The translations under genes and the position numbers were made by a program. From Olivibacter jilunii (GTDB lineage: Bacteria; Bacteroidota; Bacteroidia; Sphingobacteriales; Sphingobacteriaceae), in assembly GCF_900607235.1 (NCBI RefSeq), contig NZ_LR027849.1, forward strand, positions 930,001 to 994,000: 64,000 nucleotides of DNA. The letters run 5' to 3'. This document shows, in pieces, positions 36,092-43,660 of the stretch. How positions within the stretch are numbered: the first letter of the stretch is position 1; each line of letters opens with the position of its first letter. Below the pieces are notes generated by a model that was not told where the DNA came from, did no database searches, and was given only the letters and a program-made list of their open reading frames with translations.

Positions 36092-37282
36092 ATGAAAAGG
36101 ATCACGATTCTTGTTATATTCGCTTTAGGGCTTTGTTCGCGGTTAAATGCACAGCAGAATTTGCCCCTAGAAGAAAGAATTGTACACTTAATAGAGCTCA
36201 CACGCAGTAAATATGCATTGGATAAAAGGACAGTTGTTTTTGAAGCTTATACCGATTCTTTAGGAAGATGTGTACTTGAAACGAGCAGCAACGTAGCAGC
36301 CGCCTATTTTCGTGAACAATACCAAACTGCCAATATAAACCAGCCTTTATTCATTAATACTTTGCCGGACGCGGCGCTGCAAGATACTACTTTTGGTGTA
36401 ATAAATGTTTCTGTAGGTAATATGCGTACGGTCCCCAAAAATGCTGCGGAAATGGCCAGTCAAGCACTGCTCGGTTGGCCGGTTGATGTATTGAGAAAGA
36501 AGGAGGGGTACTATCTAGTGCGAACGATCGATGGCTATATTAGCTGGCTAGATGAAGCTGCTATTTCGTTAAAAACGAAGCCTGAAATAGATGATTGGAA
36601 TAGAAAGGAAAAAGTAATAATTGTAGGCGACTACGGGCATGTCTACAGTGATCTGGATAAAAGGTCTTTGCGAGTTTCTGATATAGTGATGGGAAATATA
36701 TTGGTAAAAGAGGGTGAGTTCAAGGATTTTTTTAAAGTCATTTTTCCCGACGGCAGACGTGGTTATATCGATAAGGCAATAGCGCTGGATTATGAAGATT
36801 GGAGACACGGGCTTAACCCATCAGCAGATGCAGTTCTGGGAATTGCAAAAACAATGATTGGTGTGCCTTATCTATGGGGAGGAACATCGATAAAAGGAGT
36901 TGATTGCAGTGGATTTACAAAGACAGCCTATTTAATGAATGGTTTTATCATTCCGAGAGACGCTTCACAACAAGTCTTAGTAGGAGAGCCCATTAATATT
37001 TTAACGAATGATAAACTTGATTTATCCAAAGCACTTAACAATTTAAAACCGGGCGATCTCCTATTTTTTGCTGGAGGAAAGCATAGAAGCTCAAATGCCA
37101 AGGTAACCCATGTGGCATTATATATAGGCGATGGTAGCTTCATCCACGCCGCAGGCAAGGTGAGGATCAACAGTATGGTGCCCGGAGCCTCCAATTATGA
37201 TGATTTTGAAAGTCGAACGGTAGTAGCAGCGCGTCGCTATTTAGCAAACCGGGAAATAGAGGGCATAAAGAAGGTGAAATAG
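36092..37282 (+). CDS. exported NlpC/P60-family peptidoglycan endopeptidase with SH3-like domains
   Basis: 396 residues with a signal peptide (start to about A20, in CSRLNAQ). Residues about 95-240 look like two SH3-like wall-binding modules. The C40 peptidase domain (about 245-380) has the catalytic cysteine C272 in GVDCSGF and histidines H340 in VTHVALYIG and H352 in IHAAG. It should cleave gamma-D-Glu-diaminopimelate bonds of murein peptides in the periplasm. The opposite-strand neighbours M14 and S66 peptidases, plus gamma-glutamyltransferase at 49443, make a murein-peptide-processing neighbourhood. Confidence 0.93.
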   Translation: MKRITILVIFALGLCSRLNAQQNLPLEERIVHLIELTRSKYALDKRTVVFEAYTDSLGRCVLETSSNVAAAYFREQYQTANINQPLFINTLPDAALQDTTFGVINVSVGNMRTVPKNAAEMASQALLGWPVDVLRKKEGYYLVRTIDGYISWLDEAAISLKTKPEIDDWNRKEKVIIVGDYGHVYSDLDKRSLRVSDIVMGNILVKEGEFKDFFKVIFPDGRRGYIDKAIALDYEDWRHGLNPSADAVLGIAKTMIGVPYLWGGTSIKGVDCSGFTKTAYLMNGFIIPRDASQQVLVGEPINILTNDKLDLSKALNNLKPGDLLFFAGGKHRSSNAKVTHVALYIGDGSFIHAAGKVRINSMVPGASNYDDFESRTVVAARRYLANREIEGIKKVK

Positions 37283-37320
37283 TTCGATTGACACCTCGTT
37301 TCTTCCAGTCTGTTTCCTCA

Positions 37321-38808
37321 TTATTGAATATAATTTTTAAAGTTTTCATCCAGCTCTTTCGACAAGTCAACCAAATAACCATTTACAATGGCATACTTAG
37401 GTTCACCCTCTTTAGCAAGAAAAAAATTCGCCTGACTTCCGAGCGTTGGACTGTTGCCATAAATTGTTCCGTTACCGGTTAAAAGAAGCGGCCATTTATA
37501 GTGTTTATTATTCGCTACGTTTTTAACTTGAACAGCAATGTAACCTGCTCGCAATAATCCGATAACCTTTTCCTTTGTGAGTTCGTTGGGATGATTTATT
37601 GCTGTCGGATACAATTTCCCTTTCATAAAACTAAGCCCTTTCGCATCCAACTCCTCATAGCCGTAACTATCTTTCAGGTCACCTACATCGTCAATTCTAC
37701 CTCGTATATAAAATGCGCTGTCCGGTGCATTCAATTCGTCTCTTTTAATCGCTAGATCAATCGGATAGGTTACCGAGTCTCGCTCAGCTTGGATATTCCT
37801 TATTAATAGATCACATAGTTTAGTCGCATTTTCAGGAATATCTTGATAAGCCTTTTGTTCATACTGGGTATAACTTTCTTGTGCGATCTCAATCAAGGCG
37901 TTTAAAATAATCAAAAAGTTTAGCTTTCGGATATATTGCTTTTCGGGATCATTTTTATAACCTCCCGATTCGATAAGCACCGTGCTGGCTCCCCATTTCT
38001 GAAAATTGTCGCCGAAACCGCGGGGTTCATGTGTGTCATCGTATTTAGCCACACCATTGGGGATGTATTGCTGTAAGATTTTATTCATTCCCACAATAAG
38101 TTGCATCGCTCGGCCCCTTACATCATTAATGTCTTTTTCATGATTATAAGCTGGTGCCAAGAACGATATTGTCGCTGGATTTGGCGTGCCCGGAACGTTG
38201 TAATAAATATGTTGATCATGCAAATTAAAGCCGAATGCCGGTTTGTTAACTTCGGCAGCATGTTTTAGTATGCGAGCCTCCGGGCTCGCGGTTTCGCGGG
38301 CATCTCGATTTAAATCGATGTCCAACGCATTTCTGCGGTTAAAAATTTCAGCACCATCGGGATTGATCATGGGTAGAAAGTACAATGTTGTTTCTTTGTT
38401 CAGCAGATTTCGAACGGAATCAAATTGGTCATTTCTACCCTCCAAAAAATTAAAGAGATCAAATAGCGCCATGGTAGCGGTACTTTCGTTACCGTGCATT
38501 TGTGACCATAGCATCACTCGTTTATTTCCTGAGCCATATTTCAGCTGATAAAGCGTTCTTTTTTGTACGGATTGGCCTAACTTACTTATTTCAAAAAGCT
38601 TACTCTCTTCTCGTTTTAATATCAAAGGCTCTATATCTGCGTGTTTAAATCGACGATGCGTAAGATTTTTTTCTTTAAAAGTTTCAAAAGCAGTTGCTAA
38701 CATAGCGGTATCGGGACTATAGTTTTTTTTGTTGTTAAAGCTGGATTTTTCGCGCTGACAGGCGCTTATTGTAAGTAAAGCAAAGAATACGATTTTAATT
38801 AACTTCAT
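37321..38808 (-). CDS. M14-family zinc carboxypeptidase lipoprotein
   Basis: 495 residues. The N-terminus MKLIKIVFFALLTISAC is a lipoprotein signal with lipobox cysteine C17. Zinc ligands H105-x2-E108 are in WSQMHGNEST; substrate-binding MINPDGAEIFNRRNALDIDL and the third ligand region GFNLHDQHIYY follow; a late glutamate is in IESGGYK. This is an M14 metallocarboxypeptidase of the bacterial gamma-D-glutamyl- or general carboxypeptidase sort, tethered to a membrane. A C-terminal extension of about 130 residues (from about 365) has no recognised motif. It follows the S66 carboxypeptidase gene by 42 bases on the same strand, suggesting one transcript. Confidence 0.9.
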   Translation of the reverse strand: MKLIKIVFFALLTISACQREKSSFNNKKNYSPDTAMLATAFETFKEKNLTHRRFKHADIEPLILKREESKLFEISKLGQSVQKRTLYQLKYGSGNKRVMLWSQMHGNESTATMALFDLFNFLEGRNDQFDSVRNLLNKETTLYFLPMINPDGAEIFNRRNALDIDLNRDARETASPEARILKHAAEVNKPAFGFNLHDQHIYYNVPGTPNPATISFLAPAYNHEKDINDVRGRAMQLIVGMNKILQQYIPNGVAKYDDTHEPRGFGDNFQKWGASTVLIESGGYKNDPEKQYIRKLNFLIILNALIEIAQESYTQYEQKAYQDIPENATKLCDLLIRNIQAERDSVTYPIDLAIKRDELNAPDSAFYIRGRIDDVGDLKDSYGYEELDAKGLSFMKGKLYPTAINHPNELTKEKVIGLLRAGYIAVQVKNVANNKHYKWPLLLTGNGTIYGNSPTLGSQANFFLAKEGEPKYAIVNGYLVDLSKELDENFKNYIQ

Positions 38809-38850
38809 ATTGCACGGGATTGTGAGAAATAACCACAGACCTAATTCATT

Positions 38851-39909
38851 TTAAGAAACCATCTTCCCTTCAACAAGAAATGTGCCTTCATTTGCGTTCA
38901 TCGTAACTTCTGCGCCGACAGGAAGAATAAACTGCTCGCGAATATGACCAATTAGTGCACCCTGATAAGCGGGTATACGAAGTGGTTTAATATAATCTTC
39001 TAAAATTTGATCGAGTGTCAATGAGCCATAACCACCACTAGGCGAGCAATCTGTGCATTTTCCAAAAATAAAACCTTTGATTTTATCGAGTGTACCGTTT
39101 AGCTTCAGCTGACAAAACATGCGTTCAACTCGATATGGTTCTTCTGATACATCTTCCAAAAATAAAATGCTATTATCAAAATCTGGATAATATTTTGAAC
39201 CAGCAATACTGGTCAAAACGGTAAGATTTCCACCTAATAATTTGCCTTTGGCAATACCGGGGACAATTGTTTGGATACGGTTTTGCCTTGGAATAAGATC
39301 GTCACCTTTGTTCAATGGATTGCGGTAGAGTGGGGGGATGCCGTTAAAGAAAATATCTCGGAACTGCTCCACGACTAGGGTCGGCCAGGAACTCGATCCT
39401 ACCGGGCCATGAAAAGTTATCAAACCTGTTTGACTGTGTATAGCAGCGTGTAAAGCTGTAATGTCACTATATCCCAAAAATATTTTAGGATGGTGTCTTA
39501 TTAGATTGTAATCTATTTTATCTAACAACCTCGCAGCGCCTGAACCTCCACGCATGCAAACTATAGCTTTAACCCGCGTATCTTCGAACATATCATGCAA
39601 GTCATCCAATTTTTGTTTATCATTCCCTGCAAGATGGCCGAAGCGATCATGGGTATGCTTACCCCATTTAACTTTAAATCCCAGGGCTTCGAATGTCTCT
39701 TGTGCTAGCATAAATGGCAAGTTTCCATCAATAGCCGACGAGGGAGAAATGATACCAATAGTATCGCCAGGTTTTAATTTTTCAGGATAAATCGGGGCTA
39801 TCTTAGGCATGTTTTTCTTGGCAGCCTGCACCGTAGGCAGGTTCAAATTCGCCGATGTGACATATGCTATGCCAGTTCCCATGAAACGCAAAAGAGTTCG
39901 TCTATCCAT
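38851..39909 (-). CDS. LD-carboxypeptidase family (S66) peptidase
   Basis: 352 residues with a Tat-like start (MDRRTLLRFMGTGIAYVTSA), hinting at export, unlike cytosolic E. coli LdcA. The S66 nucleophile serine is in FLGYSDITAL, near residue 147. The conserved RGGSGAARLLDKIDY precedes it, and GKLLGGNLTVL and a C-terminal GHIREQFILPVGAEV with the catalytic His/Glu region follow. Family enzymes remove the terminal D-Ala from L,D-linked murein tetrapeptides or hydrolyse related peptides such as microcin C. In an exported form it could trim shed murein peptides. It sits between the dihydroorotase (35-base gap) and M14 genes, same strand. Confidence 0.92.
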   Translation of the reverse strand: MDRRTLLRFMGTGIAYVTSANLNLPTVQAAKKNMPKIAPIYPEKLKPGDTIGIISPSSAIDGNLPFMLAQETFEALGFKVKWGKHTHDRFGHLAGNDKQKLDDLHDMFEDTRVKAIVCMRGGSGAARLLDKIDYNLIRHHPKIFLGYSDITALHAAIHSQTGLITFHGPVGSSSWPTLVVEQFRDIFFNGIPPLYRNPLNKGDDLIPRQNRIQTIVPGIAKGKLLGGNLTVLTSIAGSKYYPDFDNSILFLEDVSEEPYRVERMFCQLKLNGTLDKIKGFIFGKCTDCSPSGGYGSLTLDQILEDYIKPLRIPAYQGALIGHIREQFILPVGAEVTMNANEGTFLVEGKMVS

Positions 39910-39944
39910 TGCCTAATGGTTGTGATTGAATTTACCTGAATTAG

Positions 39945-41282
39945 CTAATCTCTTTCAAATAATAGGCGTTTCCCCGGTTCGTTGCTCACAATTTTTTCAT
40001 TTTCAAAAGCCAGATTTCCGGAGACAATCGTATGTGTAATCGAGGATTTAAATGTATATCCATCAAACGGCGACCAACCACATTTTGATAGGATGTTGGA
40101 TGAACTAACAGTATATGGCTTGTTTAGATCAACTAATACAAGATCTGCGAAATAACCTTCACGAATAAAACCTCTATTTTCAACCTGGAAACAAATTGCC
40201 GTATTATGAGCGGTTTTCCAAGCAATATCCGTTAGCGTTAGCTTTCCTTCATGGTATAAGTCAAGGAGGGCTTGGAGTGCATGCTGTACTAAAGGTCCTC
40301 CTGATGGCGCGTCGATATACGGCTTGGATTTTTCTTCCAGCGTATGTGGCGCATGATCGGTAGCTATTACGTCTAGTCTTCCGTCCAACACCGCCCGTAG
40401 AATTTCTCTTTGGTCTTCCTTCGTTTTTACCGCAGGGTTCCATTTGATGAAATTGCCCTTCGTTTTATAGTCCTGATCGTTAAACCACAAATGATGAATG
40501 CATGCTTCTGCCGTTATTCTTTTTTCTTTAAGCGGTATATCGTTTCTAAACAGGTGCGTTTCCTTTGCGGTCGAAATATGTAAAATATGTAATCGAGTAC
40601 CAAACTTCTCCGCAAGTGCTACTGCGCTTGAAGATGATAAATAACAAGCTTCGGCAGATCGTATCAAAGGATGCATATCCGGCGTAAGTTTATCGCCATA
40701 CTGATTCTTGAAATTTGTTAAATTCTGCCGTATTGTAGCTTCATCTTCGCAATGTGTTGCAATAAGGATAGGTGCATTTCTAAAGATAGCCTCTAAGGTC
40801 TTTTGGTTATCAACAAGCATATTTCCGGTTGATGATCCCATAAAGACTTTGATACCACAGACATCTTTGGGATTGGTTTTTAATACTTCCTCCAAATTGT
40901 CATTAGCAGCTCCCATAAAAAAGGAATAATTTGCCAACGAGTTTTTTGATGCTATTCTATATTTGTCTGCTAACAACCCCTGAGTCAACGTATTTGGAAC
41001 CGTGTTGGGCATTTCCATAAAGCTGGTAGTACCACCGGCAACGGCGGCCCTGCTTTCATGCCATATATCTGCTTTGTGTGTCAAACCAGGTTCTCGAAAA
41101 TGGACTTGATCGTCGATTAGGCCTGGAAAAAGATGTAAACCCTCCGCACGAATTATGTGATCGGCCGGGTGGTTAATCTCCGACGAAATCATTTCTATTA
41201 TACCATGGTTTATATATAAATCAGCGATCTGAGTAGTTCCTTCGTTTACAATGGTAGCGGCCTTGATTAAAATGGATGACAT
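39945..41282 (-). CDS. pyrC: dihydroorotase (amidohydrolase superfamily)
   Basis: 445 residues from the ATG at 41282 (MSSILIKAATIV); the longer frame from 41309 does not fit the promoter. Superfamily features: PGLIDDQVHFREPG, GIKVFMGSSTGNML with the usually carboxylated lysine, ATHCEDE, LHILHIST and ATDHAPHTLEEK with the catalytic aspartate. The first metal-binding histidine of H-x-H is glutamine here (Q59-V-H61). It cyclises carbamoyl-aspartate to dihydroorotate in pyrimidine synthesis. Other cyclic amidohydrolases (allantoinase, dihydropyrimidinase) are the alternative. No other pyr gene is nearby. Confidence 0.85.
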   Translation of the reverse strand: MSSILIKAATIVNEGTTQIADLYINHGIIEMISSEINHPADHIIRAEGLHLFPGLIDDQVHFREPGLTHKADIWHESRAAVAGGTTSFMEMPNTVPNTLTQGLLADKYRIASKNSLANYSFFMGAANDNLEEVLKTNPKDVCGIKVFMGSSTGNMLVDNQKTLEAIFRNAPILIATHCEDEATIRQNLTNFKNQYGDKLTPDMHPLIRSAEACYLSSSSAVALAEKFGTRLHILHISTAKETHLFRNDIPLKEKRITAEACIHHLWFNDQDYKTKGNFIKWNPAVKTKEDQREILRAVLDGRLDVIATDHAPHTLEEKSKPYIDAPSGGPLVQHALQALLDLYHEGKLTLTDIAWKTAHNTAICFQVENRGFIREGYFADLVLVDLNKPYTVSSSNILSKCGWSPFDGYTFKSSITHTIVSGNLAFENEKIVSNEPGKRLLFERD

Positions 41283-41306
41283 AGTATTTTGTTCAGTATG
41301 ATAAGT

Positions 41307-41337
41307 CAAACTTAGGCAAAATTGGCTTCATAAACAA
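41307..41337 (-). promoter_or_regulatory. promoter of the dihydroorotase gene
   Basis: On the minus strand TTG (CAA at 41335-41337), 20 bases, TAAGTTTG (CAAACTTA at 41307-41314). The ATG at 41282 is 25 bases beyond the box. Its -33 element abuts that of the divergent helicase promoter. Confidence 0.7.
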
Positions 41338-41361
41338 TTTTATCCAATCCAATCAATTCTC

Positions 41362-41369
41362 TATCTTTG
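41362..41369 (+). promoter_or_regulatory. -7 box overlapping the helicase gene start region
   Basis: TATCTTTG is an exact TAnnTTTG box ending 6 bases before the helicase ATG at 41376. Its TTG is in frame with the gene. The predicted transcription start would be at or next to the ATG, giving a leaderless mRNA. Confidence 0.6.
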
Positions 41370-41375
41370 CAGGCT

Positions 41376-42704
41376 ATGCACAAATCATTTGAGGACTTTA
41401 AGTTTAACAGGCAAATACTGAACGCAATAGCTGACGCGAAATATAAAGAGCCTACGGCTATTCAACAAAAGGCGATTACTCCAATACTTGCCGGGCAGGA
41501 CGTGATGGGTATTGCTCAAACGGGTACAGGAAAGACGGCCGCTTACGTATTGCCCATAATTATGAAGCTCAAATATGCCCAGGGATCAGACCCGAGAGCA
41601 TTGATCTTATCGCCGACAAGGGAATTAGCAATGCAAATTGAAGAGAATATACAATTGTTCGCTAAGTATACGGATTTGCGTACCGTAGTTCTTTACGGTG
41701 GACTAGGGCCTAAGCAGCAAATAGAAGCACTTGAGAAAGGGGTGGATATTCTTGTGGCTACTCCGGGAAGGTTTTTGGATCTATACCTAGCTGAGCACAT
41801 TAATACGAAGCAAATCAAGTTGCTCGTGATGGATGAAGCGGACAAAATGATGGATATGGGATTTATCGGAAAAATCCACAGGATTCTTGAAGTTGTTCCT
41901 AGAAAAAGACAAAATTTGCTCTTTTCTGCAACAATGAGTGAGCTAGTTCATAAAATTGCCGGTGATTTTTTGGCTTTTCCAACTATAGTAGAGGTGTCGC
42001 CACAAGCTACGCCGGCAAACACGGTAAGCCAGCAATTATACTTTGTGCCGAATACAAAAACGAAAATTAATCTCTTGCAATATTTACTAAAAAATGATGA
42101 AGATTTTCACCGGCTCATCATCTTCAGTAAAACGAAAACGATCGCTGACAATATATATCATTTTTTATCTAGAAAATATGGCGAAGATGAAGTGCGGGTG
42201 ATTCATGCCAATAAGGGACAAAATACGCGAATCAACTCTATCAACGCCTTCAAAGAGGGATCTGTAAGAATACTTGTTGCGACAGATGTAGCTGCCAGAG
42301 GGTTGGATGTAAGCGATGTAAGCCACGTTATTAATTTTGATATCCCAATTGTTATAGAGGACTATGTACATCGCATTGGTCGTACAGGCCGAGCAACGAA
42401 ATCGGGCATTGCCATTAGTATGTGTACGCCAGCGGAAGCGTACTATATTGCGAAGATTGAAAAACTTATTCGCCAGCAAATTCCTGTATCTGAACTACCC
42501 GCCGAGGTGCTTATAGAAAAGACTCCTTTTGAGGAAAAACAAGCTCAGGCTAGGGAAATTGATATGCAAAAGCGGAAAGAGAATCCCGAATTCAAAGGGG
42601 CGTTCCACGAAAAGAAAGCGGCGAACAAAAAGGTGAATAAAGCCGGTAAAAGCAAAACGGCAAGTAAAAGGGCAACAAAAGGCAATATGAAACGTAAAAG
42701 ATGA
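41376..42704 (+). CDS. DEAD-box ATP-dependent RNA helicase
   Basis: 442 residues from ATG 41376 (MHKSFEDFKFN), where the Q-motif context begins. Helicase motifs in order: PTAIQQKAITP, AQTGTGKTA, PTRELA, TPGR, VMDEADKM, FSATMS, the ARGLD and HRIGRTGR pair. The C-terminal 70 residues are lysine-rich (KKAANKKVNKAGKSKTASKR) and would bind RNA non-specifically. It resembles RhlE-type helicases acting in ribosome assembly or RNA decay. The stop TGA overlaps the ATG of the downstream membrane protein gene (ATGA), so they are translationally coupled. Confidence 0.95.
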   Translation: MHKSFEDFKFNRQILNAIADAKYKEPTAIQQKAITPILAGQDVMGIAQTGTGKTAAYVLPIIMKLKYAQGSDPRALILSPTRELAMQIEENIQLFAKYTDLRTVVLYGGLGPKQQIEALEKGVDILVATPGRFLDLYLAEHINTKQIKLLVMDEADKMMDMGFIGKIHRILEVVPRKRQNLLFSATMSELVHKIAGDFLAFPTIVEVSPQATPANTVSQQLYFVPNTKTKINLLQYLLKNDEDFHRLIIFSKTKTIADNIYHFLSRKYGEDEVRVIHANKGQNTRINSINAFKEGSVRILVATDVAARGLDVSDVSHVINFDIPIVIEDYVHRIGRTGRATKSGIAISMCTPAEAYYIAKIEKLIRQQIPVSELPAEVLIEKTPFEEKQAQAREIDMQKRKENPEFKGAFHEKKAANKKVNKAGKSKTASKRATKGNMKRKR

Positions 42705-42958
42705 AGAATCTCCGTTTGACTCCGCTCAATATTGTATGTGCCTTGCTCGCTGTTTCGGGGGTGTGGAGTGTAATTGTTGATCAATTGGCTTGGAAGAGAA
42801 TTGCGCTTGGCATACTATTAATTGTTATACTGATCATTGCGGACCAGTTTTTTCGTCTTTTTTTTCAACGAATCAGACGTATTTGGCTTGTTGAAATGGG
42901 CTTTGTTGTTTTTACCATCTTGGTGATATGGCTAATAGAAAATCAAGGCTCTTTTTGA
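42701..42958 (+). CDS. small two-pass membrane protein, coupled to the helicase gene
   Basis: 85 residues; start ATG overlaps the helicase stop by 4 bases. Hydrophobic segments are seen near residues 7-24 (LNIVCALLAVSGVWSVIV), 31-48 (IALGILLIVILIIADQFF) and 65-80 (VVFTILVIWLIEN), with a basic loop FFQRIRRIW between the last two. I do not recognise a family. It is the second gene of the helicase transcript and is followed after 44 bases by gldC, which may be part of the same unit. Confidence 0.7.
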   Translation: MKNLRLTPLNIVCALLAVSGVWSVIVDQLAWKRIALGILLIVILIIADQFFRLFFQRIRRIWLVEMGFVVFTILVIWLIENQGSF

Positions 42959-43002
42959 TGTAGAGCTATTAATAGATAATGAATAAACTAAAATAATATA
43001 AA

Positions 43003-43353
43003 GTGAGAAAAGCAGAAATAAAATTAACAATTGAATTAGATGACGCTAATATTCCTGAAAATATAACCTGGGAGTCGACAGAAGGAGAAAACAAAGAAGC
43101 ATTACCAACCAAGGCAATGTTTCTAGCACTTTGGGACCATCATTACAAAAATGCGCTACGTATTGATTTGTGGACAAAGGACATGCCTCTTGATGAAATG
43201 AAACGTTTCTTTTATGAAACCTTGCATACTATGGGCGACTCATTTTTGAGAGCTGCGGGCAGCGATCCTTTAGCGGAAGCCGTAATAGGAGATTTACGCG
43301 ACTATTGCGCCCATTTTGCTGAAAAAATGGAAGTAGTACAAGCTCAAAAATAA
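43003..43353 (+). CDS. gldC: gliding motility protein GldC
   Basis: 116 residues, starting at GTG 43003, soluble and without a signal peptide. It matches GldC throughout: an N-terminal IKLTIELDDANIPENITWES, the central ALWDHHYKNALRIDLWTKDM and C-terminal FFYETLHTMGDSFLRAAGS. GldC is a cytosolic accessory protein of Flavobacterium johnsoniae gliding; it is widespread in Bacteroidota, including species not shown to glide, and its molecular role is unclear. The companion T9SS genes are not in the window, although a T9SS substrate is encoded at 9454-9969. A strong terminator follows. Confidence 0.92.
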   Translation: MRKAEIKLTIELDDANIPENITWESTEGENKEALPTKAMFLALWDHHYKNALRIDLWTKDMPLDEMKRFFYETLHTMGDSFLRAAGSDPLAEAVIGDLRDYCAHFAEKMEVVQAQK

Positions 43354-43365
43354 CGTTTTCAAAAA

Positions 43366-43401
43366 GAAACAACTAGTTCAATAAAGTGAACTAGTTGTTT
43401 C
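43366..43401 (+). terminator. terminator after gldC
   Basis: GAAACAACTAGTTCA (43366-43380) pairs perfectly with TGAACTAGTTGTTTC (43387-43401) across a 6-base loop, followed by TCTTTCTCT. Confidence 0.85.
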
Positions 43402-43660
43402 TCTTTCTCTACAAAGTATCCTTCTCATTCCACATGCCATAATTATGTAAGCAATATTGGCTGTCTTCAATTGCAAATTTCTGATTAAATAATCAAATTG
43501 TGTATTTGACGCTTCAGCTTTTCATAAATAGCGTTTTTAACCCTCATTGCTATAAAAGAAAGGCTGATGAGCCGTTAGTAATATGCTACGACTCCTTAGA
43601 GTGGACAGACAATTGTTACATACCCTGCATTATTAATCGTTATTTATTAAGCCTTCTGTT
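43402..43660 (+). other. spacer upstream of the second susC
   Basis: About 259 bases with no gene I can support. TGATTA-AA-TAATCA (43482-43495) is a 6-2-6 inverted repeat and could be an operator. No full TAnnTTTG promoter was found; TGTATTTG at 43501-43508 has one mismatch. Confidence 0.3.
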
